Source of the DNA: Guptibacillus algicola
GTDB taxonomy: Bacteria > Bacillota > Bacilli > Bacillales > Guptibacillaceae
Length of the DNA stretch: 64,000 nucleotides
Assembly (NCBI RefSeq): GCF_020171805.1
Contig: NZ_JAIVAF010000004.1
Span: 124,001 to 188,000, forward strand
Reading direction: 5' to 3'
Shown here: piece by piece, positions 24,086 through 33,697 of the stretch
Numbering within the stretch: position 1 is the stretch's first letter
Layout: each line of letters begins with the position of its first letter
The notes under the pieces: generated by a model
The model's database searches: none
What the model saw: the letters and a program-made list of their open reading frames with translations, nothing else
What the model was told of the DNA's origin: nothing
Translations under genes and position numbers: made by a program

Positions 24086-25414
24086 TTACAACAACAAATA
24101 CGCTAGCGGTGTAACAATAATAATCGTCAAAATTGTACGCTCTACCCAAATCACGAGTAGCTTCGGGATACTAACCGGGATATCAGTTGATAAGATACAC
24201 GGAATGAGAGCTGAGAAGAACAAAATCGCTGAAACTGATACCGTACCGATCACAAACTTCGTGATCAATGGAGCATCCACAACGAGTAGTGCTGGCAAGA
24301 ACATTTCTGCGATTTCCATCGCTGACGCTTTTGCAGCGAGAAGTGGCTCAGGAACTTGCATGATCCAAGTAAATGGATAAAAAATATATCCTAGAATATC
24401 AAATACTGGCGTGAACTCTGCTAGCACAAGACCAAGTAAGCCTACCGACAAAATCGATGGAAGGATAGCAGCTGTCATGATGAACCCGTCCTTCAAGTTC
24501 ATCCATACATTCTTACTGAGTGATGGAGACTTTGCTGCAGCAGCCATCGCCTGTCCCCATGCTGCTTTCACTCGATTTTCCTTGATGACTTCTTCTGGAC
24601 TACCTTCACCGTCGTAATACTGATTACTTATTTTGTTCAACGGCCATATGCGCACTGTGATAGCGGTTACAAGAAATGTAGTAAAGAGCGTGAGCCAGAA
24701 GTAAATGTTCCACACTTCCATCAGTCCGAGCGTTTTTGCCACAACGATCATGAACGTAGCAGAGACCGTAGAGAATCCAGTCGCGATGATCGTCGCTTCC
24801 TTAATCGTGTATTTTCCTTCTTTAAACACACGGTTTGTAATCAACAATCCGATCGAATAGCTCCCAACGAACGAAGCGACCGCATCGATTGCAGAACGAC
24901 CAGGCGTTTTCCAGATCGGTCTCATGACAGGTTGAAGGATCACGCCAATGAACTCTAGTAACCCATAGCCAACGAGTAGCGCAAGAAAAACCGAACCGAT
25001 CGGAACGAGTAACCCAACAGGAATCACGAGCTTTTCAAATAGAAACGGACCCATTCCAGGACTAAATAACCAAGCCGGTCCGAATTCGAAGATCAGCATC
25101 AAACCAACAAGTACACCCAGCACTTTAAAAAGTGATAAGCCTACGTTAACAGCATTCACATTCCACGTTTTGTTAATAAACGGATAAACAGCCCCAATGA
25201 TAATCACAAGGAGTGCATAGTAAGGAACAAACGTTGTAAACGTGGTTAAGAAATAGGTCACGATATGATCGAGCGGAATAGATGATTTGCCATTAACCGT
25301 GATTGGAACAAAAAACGTGAAGATTCCGATCAAACTAAACCCGAAAAACTTTAGTAATTGTAAAAAAGACGGTGTTGAAGGTTGTACGTTCGTCTGTTGT
25401 TTCGCTGTTTCCAT
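24086..25414 (-). CDS. YjiH family membrane protein, hut-linked
   Basis: 442 residues with about 10-11 hydrophobic helices and the nucleoside-recognition (Gate) type core: GRSAIDAVASFVGSYSIGLLITNRVFKEGKYTIKEATIIATGFSTVS, and a later AKASAMEIAEMFLPALLV. It matches YjiH-type proteins. No biochemical role is firmly known for the family. It follows hutG by 61 bases with no terminator between, so it is probably the last gene of hutUIG. By position it could import histidine or urocanate, or export a product; this is inference. ATG 25414 is preceded by GGAGGG. Confidence 0.82.
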   Translation of the reverse strand: METAKQQTNVQPSTPSFLQLLKFFGFSLIGIFTFFVPITVNGKSSIPLDHIVTYFLTTFTTFVPYYALLVIIIGAVYPFINKTWNVNAVNVGLSLFKVLGVLVGLMLIFEFGPAWLFSPGMGPFLFEKLVIPVGLLVPIGSVFLALLVGYGLLEFIGVILQPVMRPIWKTPGRSAIDAVASFVGSYSIGLLITNRVFKEGKYTIKEATIIATGFSTVSATFMIVVAKTLGLMEVWNIYFWLTLFTTFLVTAITVRIWPLNKISNQYYDGEGSPEEVIKENRVKAAWGQAMAAAAKSPSLSKNVWMNLKDGFIMTAAILPSILSVGLLGLVLAEFTPVFDILGYIFYPFTWIMQVPEPLLAAKASAMEIAEMFLPALLVVDAPLITKFVIGTVSVSAILFFSALIPCILSTDIPVSIPKLLVIWVERTILTIIIVTPLAYLLL

Positions 25415-25475
25415 CTAAACCCTCCAATTAAACGAATAGTCTGACATTTTAAAGTGAAGAGGGATCTTACTCCCT

Positions 25476-26459
25476 CTACCGTTTACAATAGCCAGTCAAA
25501 AATGACAGCATGACATGAACAGCACTCTTCACAGCCATTCCACCTACATCTTTTCGAGGATCAAGACACACGATATCCATCGCCTTTACCTTCGGATGCT
25601 CACCCGCAAGCTGAACAGCATCGAACAGTTCTTCAGTGTACATTCCACCAGGTGTCGCTGCAGGGGCAGCTGGATTGTGCGTGATATCGAGCACATCCAT
25701 ATCGACAGTTAAGTAGATCGTATCGACCGTCTTGTTCAGCTCCTCTAGTGCTTCAGCAATAACAGAATCGATTCCCTTCTTTCTCGCCTGCTTCATCGTT
25801 GTATAGTTCACGCCATGCTCATCAGCATACTCCTTCAGTTCCAGCGCATTGAAAAAGCCGTGAAGGCCGATGTTATGAACATGATTCCCCTCAATCGTCC
25901 CACTTTCAAGTAAGTTTCGAATCGGTGTCCCGTTCGCAGGTCCGATTTCCGTGAGGTCGCGTAAGTCGAAATGCGTATCGAGCTGTAAAATACCGATCGT
26001 CTCACTGGGGTTCGCACGCTTTAAGCCTTTTACAAGCATGGCTGTGATAGAATGATCGCCACCCATCGTTACTTGCATCGTGTGAGGATGGTGACGTTTC
26101 ATTGCCACCATCGCCTCCTCGATGTTTTGATGCGTTTGTGCGATATCCGTTATGTGTTGTTTCACGTTACCTAAATCGATCGCTTTTAACGAAGCAAGAT
26201 CAACATCTTCATCAAGGTTATACGTACCGAACGACTTCCAAACCCCGCGCATCGCATCTGGATTTTCGCTTGCAGCTGAAGTTGAGATCGACGACTTGGA
26301 GAGCGGAACTCCAAGAATCGTCACATCAACGTTATCCCAATTCGGTTCTGTATCACCGATCGTTTCAATCCACTCGTGTACTTTTAAATCACGCGTTTTC
26401 TCCGTTTGTTTTGTCCACACCATGCTCGGACGGTCTAACATCGGATACGGATAGGTCAT
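25476..26459 (-). CDS. hutG: Formimidoylglutamase (arginase family)
   Basis: 327 residues of the ureohydrolase fold, hydrolysing N-formimino-L-glutamate to glutamate and formamide, the last hut step. Manganese ligands: GGDHSITA (His), QLDTHFDLRD (Asp-His-Asp; Thr replaces the usual Ala of DAHxD), TVDMDVLDITHNPAAPAATPGGM (Asp, Asp). NGTPIRNLLESG contributes to substrate binding. Its ATG overlaps the hutI stop by four bases (ATGA), so the genes are coupled. Agmatinase-like alternatives are excluded by context. Confidence 0.93.
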   Translation of the reverse strand: MTYPYPMLDRPSMVWTKQTEKTRDLKVHEWIETIGDTEPNWDNVDVTILGVPLSKSSISTSAASENPDAMRGVWKSFGTYNLDEDVDLASLKAIDLGNVKQHITDIAQTHQNIEEAMVAMKRHHPHTMQVTMGGDHSITAMLVKGLKRANPSETIGILQLDTHFDLRDLTEIGPANGTPIRNLLESGTIEGNHVHNIGLHGFFNALELKEYADEHGVNYTTMKQARKKGIDSVIAEALEELNKTVDTIYLTVDMDVLDITHNPAAPAATPGGMYTEELFDAVQLAGEHPKVKAMDIVCLDPRKDVGGMAVKSAVHVMLSFLTGYCKR

Positions 26460-27724
26460 ACTAACTGTCCTCCGACAACGCGTGGCATGCCTGCTTTTAT
26501 AACCGTATCAACGTGATTCATGCCGTACTGATACGATAGGAAAAGATAATTTGGGATATCGAATATCGTGACATCCGCTTTTTTACCTTTTTCAAGACTA
26601 CCTGCTTCTTCTGCACAGCCAATTGCATGGGCAGCATTGATCGTCGTAGCAGTTAGTACTTCTTCAGGCGTCATCCCCATGTTCAAACAGCCCAAGTTCA
26701 TAATGAACGGAAGTGAGATCGTCGGAGAAGAGCCAGGATTCGCATCCGTCGATAGTGCAACGGCTACCCCTGCATCGATCATTTTTCTAGCTTGTGCGAA
26801 TTCCGCCATGAGGAAGAACGCTGTTCCAGGAAGCAACACGCCAACGACGCCAGCTTCAGCCATATCCTTAATGCCCTGCTCAGAAGCGCGAAGCAGGTGA
26901 TCGGCTGAAATTGCGCCAACGGATGCCGCTAACTCAGCTCCAGCATAGGGTTCAATTTCATCAGCATGGATTTTCGGAATCAAGCCATGCTCTTTTCCTG
27001 CTTCTAAAATGCGTCTTGATTGGTCTGGTGTAAATACGCCTCGCTCACAGAACACATCGTTAAACGTAGCAAGGTTGCGCTTCGCAACTTCCGGAATCAT
27101 CTCGTTAATCACACGATCAACAAAGACCTCTGGCGTTTCTTTTTCGTGCATTGGAATTGCATGCGCACCCATGAAGGTAGAAACAAGGTCGATTGGATGA
27201 TCGTTTCCAAGCTTCTGAGCTACTTCTAGCTGCTTTAACTCATGTTCAAGAGTAAGACCGTATCCGCTCTTCGCTTCTACTGTTGTGACACCGTGAAGCA
27301 AAAATTTATTAAGACGCTTGATCGACTGCTCATAAAGCTCTTCATGACTTGCTTCCTGTGTTGCACGAGTCGTCGCATGAATACCACCGCCCGCTTCCAT
27401 GATATCCATGTAAGTCCTGCCTTTTAGACGCATCGCATATTCGTTCTCGCGTGTACCAGCATGAACGAGATGCGTGTGTGGATCGATTAATCCTGGCGCC
27501 ACCACTTTACCAGTCGCATCGATATGTTCTTCAGAACTGACATCGTACTTTCCTTGTAGTTCCTCGGTTGATCCTACTTCTACAATTCTGCCATCTTCCA
27601 TGTAAAGCGCACCGTTTTCGAGTATTTGAAGGTCTGACATCGCATCCTTTACAGCTGGCTTCTCTGAATGTCCTGCCATCGTAATCAGTTGTGATGCACC
27701 TGTGATTAATAATTTTTGTGTCAT
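26456..27724 (-). CDS. hutI: Imidazolonepropionase
   Basis: A 422-residue amidohydrolase that opens 4-imidazolone-5-propionate to formiminoglutamate. Metal and catalytic residues are visible: GLIDPHTHLVHAGTREN (HxH), ESKSGYGL region (here EAKSGYGL), MGAHAIP, KIHADEIEP (His), SADHLL (His) and ALSTDANPG (Asp). Normal family length. Preceded by AGGAGGG; 12 bases after the hutU stop. Confidence 0.96.
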   Translation of the reverse strand: MTQKLLITGASQLITMAGHSEKPAVKDAMSDLQILENGALYMEDGRIVEVGSTEELQGKYDVSSEEHIDATGKVVAPGLIDPHTHLVHAGTRENEYAMRLKGRTYMDIMEAGGGIHATTRATQEASHEELYEQSIKRLNKFLLHGVTTVEAKSGYGLTLEHELKQLEVAQKLGNDHPIDLVSTFMGAHAIPMHEKETPEVFVDRVINEMIPEVAKRNLATFNDVFCERGVFTPDQSRRILEAGKEHGLIPKIHADEIEPYAGAELAASVGAISADHLLRASEQGIKDMAEAGVVGVLLPGTAFFLMAEFAQARKMIDAGVAVALSTDANPGSSPTISLPFIMNLGCLNMGMTPEEVLTATTINAAHAIGCAEEAGSLEKGKKADVTIFDIPNYLFLSYQYGMNHVDTVIKAGMPRVVGGQLV

Positions 27725-27736
27725 AGTCGCTCCCTC

Positions 27737-29404
27737 CTATTGCTTCTTCAACATTGGAATGTTGATATTTTTATCTTGAGCTGTTTTTTCTGCAATTTCA
27801 TAGCCTGCATCAACGTGTCGAGCTACGCCCATTCCAGGATCTGATGTGAGGACACGCTCTAGCCGAGCTTCTGCATCTTTCGTTCCGTCGGCAACGATCA
27901 CCATTCCAGCATGCAAGGAATAACCCATTCCTACGCCACCCCCGTGATGGACGCTGACCCAGCTAGCACCGCCTACACTGTTGATCATCGCATTGAGAAT
28001 CGGCCAATCTGCAACAGCGTCACTACCATCTTTCATTGACTCTGTTTCTCGGTTTGGTGAAGCAACAGAGCCAGAATCTAGGTGGTCTCGCCCAATCACG
28101 ATCGGTGCACTTAATTCACCGCTCGCTACCATATCGTTGATGATTTTTCCGAACCGAGCTCGCTCACCATATCCGAGCCAGCAAATACGTGAAGGCAGTC
28201 CCTGGAAGCTAATCTTTTCACGTGCCATGCGAATCCAATTGCATAAGTGCTCATTGTCGCTGAATTCTTTTAGAATGACTTCATCCGTTTTATAAATATC
28301 TTCAGGGTCTCCAGAAAGTGCTACCCAGCGGAAAGGCCCTTTCCCTTCACAGAACTGTGGACGGATATACGCAGGGACGAATCCTGGAAAGTCAAAGGCA
28401 TTTTTAATTCCCTCATCCTTTGCAACCTGGCGAATATTGTTTCCATAATCAAAGGTGATCGCTCCCTTTTTCTGCATATCAAGCATCGCCTGAACATGAA
28501 CCGCGATTCCTTTCTTAGCAAGCTTCGTGTAGTTTTCAGCGTTCTCCTTACGAAGTGCGTTAGCTTCTTCAAGATTCATTCCGATTGGTACATACCCATT
28601 CAGCGGATCGTGAGCTGACGTTTGATCTGTCAGAACATCTGGATTAAACCCTCTCTTGATCATCTCTGGTAAAAGTTCCGCTGCATTTCCAAGAAGTCCA
28701 ATCGAAAGTGCTTTTCCTTCATCACGTGCTTCTTCCGCAAGCTTGATCGCTTCATCAAGATTATCCGTAGAAGTATCAAGGTACTTCGTATCTAAGCGTC
28801 GCTGAATACGATGCTGATCGATTTCGATCGCAATACAAACCCCACCATTCAACGTCACAGCTAGAGGCTGCGCACCACCCATTCCACCAAGTCCAGCAGT
28901 TAGGGTGATCGTTCCTTTCAAGCTACCGTTATAATGCTGCTTCGCAAGCTCACCAAACGTTTCATACGTTCCTTGTACGATTCCCTGACTACCGATGTAG
29001 ATCCAGCTTCCGGCTGTCATCTGCCCATACATCATGAGACCTTTTCGATCGAGCTCCTGAAAATGCTCCCAGTTTGCCCATGCAGGAACAAGGTTTGAAT
29101 TCGCGATTAATACTTTTGGCGCATCCTTATGTGACTTGAACACTGCGACAGGTTTACCCGACTGAATCATCAGCGTTTCATCTTCTTCAAGCTTCTTCAG
29201 TGAATCAACAATCGCTTCATAGCACTCCCAGTTACGCGCCGCTTTCCCAATTCCTCCGTATACCACAAGCTCATCAGGATTTTCCGCTACATCAGGATGC
29301 AAATTGTTGTTAAGCATACGCAGTGCCGCTTCTTGAATCCATCCCTTCGTATTCAATGTCGATCCTCTATACTGCTCAACCTTGCCTGTTTTCGTTTCTG
29401 ACAT
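27737..29404 (-). CDS. hutU: Urocanate hydratase
   Basis: 555 residues, the standard length. It adds water to urocanate using bound NAD+. The NAD-binding segment [20 protein letters not shown] and the conserved C-terminal loop [13 protein letters not shown] with the active-site Cys are present, as is [13 protein letters not shown]. The frame extends to 29452, but ATG 29404 ([14 protein letters not shown]) has GAGTGGATGAG before it and matches the family start. First gene of the hutUIG operon, about 70 bases after the window's AT-rich, unstructured upstream region; I saw no cre site or HutP-type terminator before it. Confidence 0.96.
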   Translation of the reverse strand: MSETKTGKVEQYRGSTLNTKGWIQEAALRMLNNNLHPDVAENPDELVVYGGIGKAARNWECYEAIVDSLKKLEEDETLMIQSGKPVAVFKSHKDAPKVLIANSNLVPAWANWEHFQELDRKGLMMYGQMTAGSWIYIGSQGIVQGTYETFGELAKQHYNGSLKGTITLTAGLGGMGGAQPLAVTLNGGVCIAIEIDQHRIQRRLDTKYLDTSTDNLDEAIKLAEEARDEGKALSIGLLGNAAELLPEMIKRGFNPDVLTDQTSAHDPLNGYVPIGMNLEEANALRKENAENYTKLAKKGIAVHVQAMLDMQKKGAITFDYGNNIRQVAKDEGIKNAFDFPGFVPAYIRPQFCEGKGPFRWVALSGDPEDIYKTDEVILKEFSDNEHLCNWIRMAREKISFQGLPSRICWLGYGERARFGKIINDMVASGELSAPIVIGRDHLDSGSVASPNRETESMKDGSDAVADWPILNAMINSVGGASWVSVHHGGGVGMGYSLHAGMVIVADGTKDAEARLERVLTSDPGMGVARHVDAGYEIAEKTAQDKNINIPMLKKQ

Positions 29405-29572
29405 CTCATCCACTCCTCTAAACTTCTTTGATACTTTTATGCTAGCATTCAAAAAGTTCAGAAAATAGATAACACACTTTCGAAATACAGGAATTATTTT
29501 ATATACTGATAACCTAGTTATGTATTGTTTGAGTAATTAATAGCATAAATTTTGTTTTCTATAATAATATTA

Positions 29573-29606
29573 GACAAAACAAAAAGGCTACGTTACAAAC
29601 GTACCC
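29573..29606 (-). terminator. Intrinsic terminator of the AraC-type response regulator gene
   Basis: Minus-strand GGGTACGTT, loop TGT, AACGTAGCC (one mismatch) then TTTTTGTTTTG, directly after the stop codon. The 168 bases between it and hutU (29405-29572) hold the presumed hut promoter but no clear motif. Confidence 0.75.
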
Positions 29607-31058
29607 TCAATGAAGCTTTCGATATTCTCCTGGCGTTTCACCTGATACTTCTTTAAAGACTCGACTAAAATAATTCGCATTCGTAAATCCTGTCGCATGA
29701 GCGATCGCTTGAATGGTATCCTTTGTCCCTGTCAGCATCTCCTTCGCTTTTTGAATCCGGATGGCGTTCACAACTTCTCGAAACGACTGACCATACTTCG
29801 TTGATAACGTATGACTCAAGTAGGATGGGTTCCTGTTAACATGTGAAGCAACACGTTTTAGAGAAAGCTCAGGTTCATGGAAGTGCTCTTCTACATAAGC
29901 GATTGCTTCTTCGACGACATTGACTTTTCCATGTTTCGCTTCTTCAATCGAGTGCAACAAATCATTAATGAAGAGAATGAAATCCTGAACAATCCGATAC
30001 AAAACCGGACTGTAAAGAATTGTATCGAAAATCCTTTTATACTTTTCTTCGTAATCAGTCATGCCCTTTCGAATCATGAATCTACGGACTTGCGCGAGGA
30101 TACTCGTTAACCTTGTTCGTAATAATCCAGGATCAGGGTAGGGAGATTCAATATTATAAAATTGGTCGTACAGCCATGTTTTGATGTCGTTCGATCGACC
30201 TTCATCTAACATGACCACCCAATCCCGCTGTTCCGTTAACGTTAAGAAGGGATCCATATCCCGCCACTCGCTCTGATCGTCTGAACAGAGCACCTGTTGA
30301 TAGCCTGTAAAAAAAGTTATCTCCATCACTTTCCGTAGCTTTTTGTACATGCCATGTAGAGACGCTTCCCCTCCTCCACGATCAACTGCGATGACTAGAG
30401 CTTTACCCGTCGCTCGTTCCCATTCTTCTAGAAATCGCTGTGCTTTTGCAATCGGTTCTGGAAATTGCTCTTCAAAGATAAGGGCAATTCGATCACTCGT
30501 AGAGAAAACAAGGGGCTTAAGGTAAAAGTCGAACTGCTCGATAAACGTTCGTAAATCACTTAAATCATTACTGGCCTCCGTTTTCAGTAAGTAGACAGGA
30601 TAACGATAAGGAATGTGCTCATCAATAAAAAGAGACTCATACCACACAGACTGTTTTGATTCTTCTTCATGACCTTGTCTCCCTTTTTCGGTCAACTTTC
30701 TGAACGCTAGCTGAAGGGAGTTCTTTACTCTCGAAGGTGACAGCGGCTTTACCCACAGGTCGACTGCGCCCATTTCGATCGCCTGTGTTGCTTTTTCAAA
30801 CGTCGGTTCAGCCGTAACAGCGATCACTTCCCCCACATACCGATCAATGAACTTTTTCACCATCAGCCATTTTTCATCGGGAATCATATCAAGCTCTAGG
30901 CAGAGTACATCTGGTAACTCATTCTCGAGGCTTCCCAACATATCTGAGAGTTGATCGACAAGTCCAACGCTTGAAATGGGGAACGAGTATTTCGAAATCA
31001 GCCATTCTAGACCATCGAGTTCTTGCTTATCGCGGTCGACAATCAATACGGTATACAG
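29607..31058 (-). CDS. Response regulator with AraC-type DNA-binding domain
   Basis: About 483 residues. Residues 1-120 form a receiver-like domain (YTVLIVDRDKQELDGLEWL ... VLCLELDMIPDE ... GAVDLWVKPLSP), although Glu replaces the usual phospho-Asp context (CLELDM) so phosphorylation is doubtful. The middle (about 140-370) is unassigned. The last ~100 residues are an AraC double helix-turn-helix (LSLKRVASHVNRNPSYLSHTLSTKYGQSF and IQAIAHATGFTNANYFSRVFKEVSGETPGEYR). No sensor kinase is adjacent. It lies directly upstream of hutU on the same strand and may control it. The start is probably CTG 31058: it has GGAGGTGA at correct spacing and restores the family N-terminus YTVLIVD; an in-frame TGA lies just upstream, and the first standard start (TTG 31046) is too far away. 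Confidence 0.8.
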   Translation of the reverse strand: MYTVLIVDRDKQELDGLEWLISKYSFPISSVGLVDQLSDMLGSLENELPDVLCLELDMIPDEKWLMVKKFIDRYVGEVIAVTAEPTFEKATQAIEMGAVDLWVKPLSPSRVKNSLQLAFRKLTEKGRQGHEEESKQSVWYESLFIDEHIPYRYPVYLLKTEASNDLSDLRTFIEQFDFYLKPLVFSTSDRIALIFEEQFPEPIAKAQRFLEEWERATGKALVIAVDRGGGEASLHGMYKKLRKVMEITFFTGYQQVLCSDDQSEWRDMDPFLTLTEQRDWVVMLDEGRSNDIKTWLYDQFYNIESPYPDPGLLRTRLTSILAQVRRFMIRKGMTDYEEKYKRIFDTILYSPVLYRIVQDFILFINDLLHSIEEAKHGKVNVVEEAIAYVEEHFHEPELSLKRVASHVNRNPSYLSHTLSTKYGQSFREVVNAIRIQKAKEMLTGTKDTIQAIAHATGFTNANYFSRVFKEVSGETPGEYRKLH

Positions 31059-31133
31059 GGTCCTTCACCTCCGTTCAGCTTAACTTTCTTCATTTAGTTT
31101 ACTATAAATCGTTAGGTCATGTAGAATACGCTC

Positions 31134-32375
31134 TTATGCGGTCGCACGCTCTTCTTGGGGTTGCTTCACTTCTAGGTCCTTATAATGCTTTGTAAGTGGA
31201 AAAATCAGACTGACCAATAGGAGTAGTATTCCCCCACCGACAACAGTGGGGATACCACCCATTACCGTTCCAATCCAGCCTCCGATCAGCAATCCTCCAA
31301 GTAAACTTGCATGCAAGATCGCATTGATGATGCCACCTACTCTTCCAAGGATCGTTTCATCTACCGATTGCATGAACAAGCTATTCAATGGCACATTGAT
31401 AAATGGATTTGATAGACCTAGAAAGCTCATCCAAATGAAAATTGGCGTAATCGGGTATGTTTCAAGCAACAAGCTGACAGGCAAAATGGTTGTACATATT
31501 AATCCGGAAAAGCCGAGAGTTACTAAAATAAGCCTGTTTGATCTGACTCTCTTCATGATGAACGGGATAAGCAACGCTCCTAATACTCCGAACACCCCTT
31601 CAGTAGATTCTAATAATCCAAATTGAAACTCTTTTATTTCAAAGACATTTAAAATAATGTGATACATATTTGCTCCGACCACACTCATCACAAAGGCCGA
31701 AACGACTAATAACCAAGTAAACCCCTTCAAAAACCTGTCGTTCTTCATCGCGGATAGTCCTTCTTTCATAGACGCGATGTATCCTTTTTCAGAAGTATGT
31801 TCCTCTGACGTTTCTCGTTTTATCACAATCATGCCGATAAGCAAAGCAGAGATGAGGAATGTGGAAGCATCGAGTACAAAAATCAACGAGACACTATTTA
31901 CTAGTAGAAGAGCTCCCCCAATAGAAGGGGCAATAATATTCATCGTCATAAAAGTGGACTGCGATAATCCTACCGCCTCAGGAATTTTTTCCTTCTTGAT
32001 AATTTGAGGAATGGTTGCTGTTTTCGCTGGCTCAAAGAATACTGTCCCGATTCCTTGTAGAAAAATCAAAACCAGTATTCCAGTTAAAGAATCATGTGCA
32101 GGAATCATGAGGAGTAAAATGATGAGTCGATAAAGGTCAGCGATCACCATGATAACCTTTTTCGAATAGCGATCAATAATTGGGCCAACAAAAACTCCAA
32201 ACAACAGACTCGGTATGTATCTCGCCATCAGCACAAAGCTGAACACAAGCGCATTATCTGAAAGCTGTGAAACTAGAAAAATAACGACGATATGAGTAAT
32301 ACCATCTCCAAGTTCTGACACTACTTGCGCCACCCACAGTTTCAAGTACGCAGGGTTCTTTAGTAAACCGATCAA
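31134..32375 (-). CDS. MFS transporter (drug-efflux-like)
   Basis: 413 residues with about 12 transmembrane helices. It resembles MFS members of the enterobactin/macrolide exporter type (opening IGLLKNPAYLKLWVAQVVSELGDGITHIVVIFLV; loop GPIIDRYSKKVIMVIADLYR between helices 2 and 3). The frame reaches 32465, but the ATGGAGG at 32390 supplies the Shine-Dalgarno for TTG at 32375, which is the likely start. Divergent from a small winged-helix regulator and preceded by a 24-base palindrome, so inducible export is likely. Substrate unknown. Confidence 0.85.
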   Translation of the reverse strand: MIGLLKNPAYLKLWVAQVVSELGDGITHIVVIFLVSQLSDNALVFSFVLMARYIPSLLFGVFVGPIIDRYSKKVIMVIADLYRLIILLLMIPAHDSLTGILVLIFLQGIGTVFFEPAKTATIPQIIKKEKIPEAVGLSQSTFMTMNIIAPSIGGALLLVNSVSLIFVLDASTFLISALLIGMIVIKRETSEEHTSEKGYIASMKEGLSAMKNDRFLKGFTWLLVVSAFVMSVVGANMYHIILNVFEIKEFQFGLLESTEGVFGVLGALLIPFIMKRVRSNRLILVTLGFSGLICTTILPVSLLLETYPITPIFIWMSFLGLSNPFINVPLNSLFMQSVDETILGRVGGIINAILHASLLGGLLIGGWIGTVMGGIPTVVGGGILLLLVSLIFPLTKHYKDLEVKQPQEERATA

Positions 32376-32394
32376 GAGAAACGCCTCCATTAAA

Positions 32395-32418
32395 ATTATT
32401 TTTATCGATATAAATAAT
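32395..32418. promoter_or_regulatory. 24-base palindrome upstream of the MFS gene
   Basis: ATTATTTTTATCGATATAAATAAT is a palindrome with a single mismatched pair around TATCGATA. It lies 19 bases before the TTG start of the exporter and inside the divergent region with the regulator gene, a good operator candidate. Confidence 0.55.
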
Positions 32419-32558
32419 TTAATCGTAAGCGGTTTTTTTGTAAAGAGTTTGGAATTCCTGTCCAAGTTCTAGATGCTTATATACCACGGGTTCACACCAT
32501 TAAATTTTTTTTGAACGGTAAATGTTTTTTTGGTAAACTAGTAAGAGAGGTGATCATA

Positions 32559-33092
32559 ATGATCAATAGCGTAGAAGTAGCCAAAGCACTCTTCGACCCT
32601 AAGCTAAATAGCTTGATAAAATGCGTTGAGACCGAGTCCAAAACGGTGAAAGAAATGGCTGCAGAACTAAACGAGAAACCATCGAGACTCTATTATCCAA
32701 TACAGAAATTAATGAAATTAGAATTATTAAAAGTAGAACGTGAAGAGACGATTGGAAATTTAATTGAGAAGTATTACACATCCAATCACCTGGTTGATCA
32801 GAACATGAGTATGGAAGGCGAATTCGCAAGAGAAAACAAAGAGTTCCTCCTCACCCAAGTCATGACTTCCATCCAACGAGGAGTCGAGGTGTTACGCAAA
32901 GATTTAGAAGCTGATCCAACTCCTGATCACTCGAGCGCAACGTATCGACAAGCGACCGCGTCCTTAACACTTGAGGAGTGGCAGGAATTAAACGAAGAAA
33001 TCATTGAGCTGATTAATAAGCGCCAGAGTTCCTCATCACACGCGAAACGGTATAGCTTTAGTTTCCTTTCCTATGAAGCAGACAAGAAATAA
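32559..33092 (+). CDS. Winged-helix transcriptional regulator (ArsR/HTH-like)
   Basis: 177 residues. N-terminal winged helix: VAKALFDPKLNSLIKCVETESKTVKEMAAELNEKPSRLYYPIQKLMKLELLKVEREET; the C-terminal half is helical and of the kind seen in ligand-binding regions of such regulators (TREGE-like, TLEEWQELNEEIIELINKRQ). Start at ATG 32559 chosen for AGAGAGGTGA upstream. Divergent from the MFS exporter; likely controls it through the shared intergenic palindrome. Ligand unknown. Confidence 0.8.
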   Translation: MINSVEVAKALFDPKLNSLIKCVETESKTVKEMAAELNEKPSRLYYPIQKLMKLELLKVEREETIGNLIEKYYTSNHLVDQNMSMEGEFARENKEFLLTQVMTSIQRGVEVLRKDLEADPTPDHSSATYRQATASLTLEEWQELNEEIIELINKRQSSSSHAKRYSFSFLSYEADKK

Positions 33093-33191
33093 CATCATCG
33101 TTATCAGTCTAAAGTTGTAGCGTAGCCTCCGTATGAATAACGATGGCATGACCTCCTAGCTTGCTTACAATGTAGAAAAGGAGGCATTTCT

Positions 33192-33644
33192 ATGATAAAA
33201 GGATTATACGAGGCTCATCTTCCTGTGAGCGATATGGAAGAATCGATTACGTTTTATGAGAAGCTCGGGTTGGAGCTAGCTCACAAAGGAGAGCGCGTGT
33301 CTTTTATGTGGATTGTTAAGGGAGAAAGCTGGCTCGGGTTATGGGACTCAGAACAAGTCGACCTTCCTTATCATCCATCTATAAGGCATGTTGCATTTCA
33401 TGTCGACCGTGAAGATTTCACCCATGCAAAGGCATGGCTTGAGAGCAGAGATATTCAGGTGAGAGAAGCATTTGGCTTCACTCCGGATCGCCAACCGCTC
33501 GTACTTCCTAATAATCCGCAGGCGCATGCAGCGATCTATTTTAACGACCTAGATGGAAATTCGCTGGAGCTGATTGCACCGCTCCGGATCGATGTTGATG
33601 AGGAGTTTGAAATGGTAGCGTTGGATGAGTGGGAAAAATGGTAA
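33192..33644 (+). CDS. VOC family (glyoxalase/bleomycin-resistance-like) protein
   Basis: 150 residues with the two beta-alpha-beta-beta-beta halves of the VOC fold: LYEAHLPVSDMEESITFYEKLGLELAHK, and IRHVAFHVDREDFTHAKAWLESRDIQV with DLDGNSLELIAPL near the end. His in EAHLP, His in HVAFHV and Glu in NSLELI are the expected metal ligands. Specific activity (thiol transferase, glyoxalase, dioxygenase) cannot be told. AAAGGAGG precedes ATG 33192. Monocistronic. Confidence 0.8.
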   Translation: MIKGLYEAHLPVSDMEESITFYEKLGLELAHKGERVSFMWIVKGESWLGLWDSEQVDLPYHPSIRHVAFHVDREDFTHAKAWLESRDIQVREAFGFTPDRQPLVLPNNPQAHAAIYFNDLDGNSLELIAPLRIDVDEEFEMVALDEWEKW

Positions 33645-33678
33645 TAAAAAGGGTCGCTCTGTTGATGAGGAGCGACCT
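33644..33678 (-). terminator. Hairpin between the VOC gene and repeat array 2
   Basis: Minus-strand GGTCGCTC, 10-base loop region, GAGCGACC then CTTTTT. On the minus strand it would end transcripts that pass through the adjacent repeat array; the plus-strand version lacks a T run. Confidence 0.55.
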
Positions 33679-33697
33679 TATCATAGTGCAAAATACC

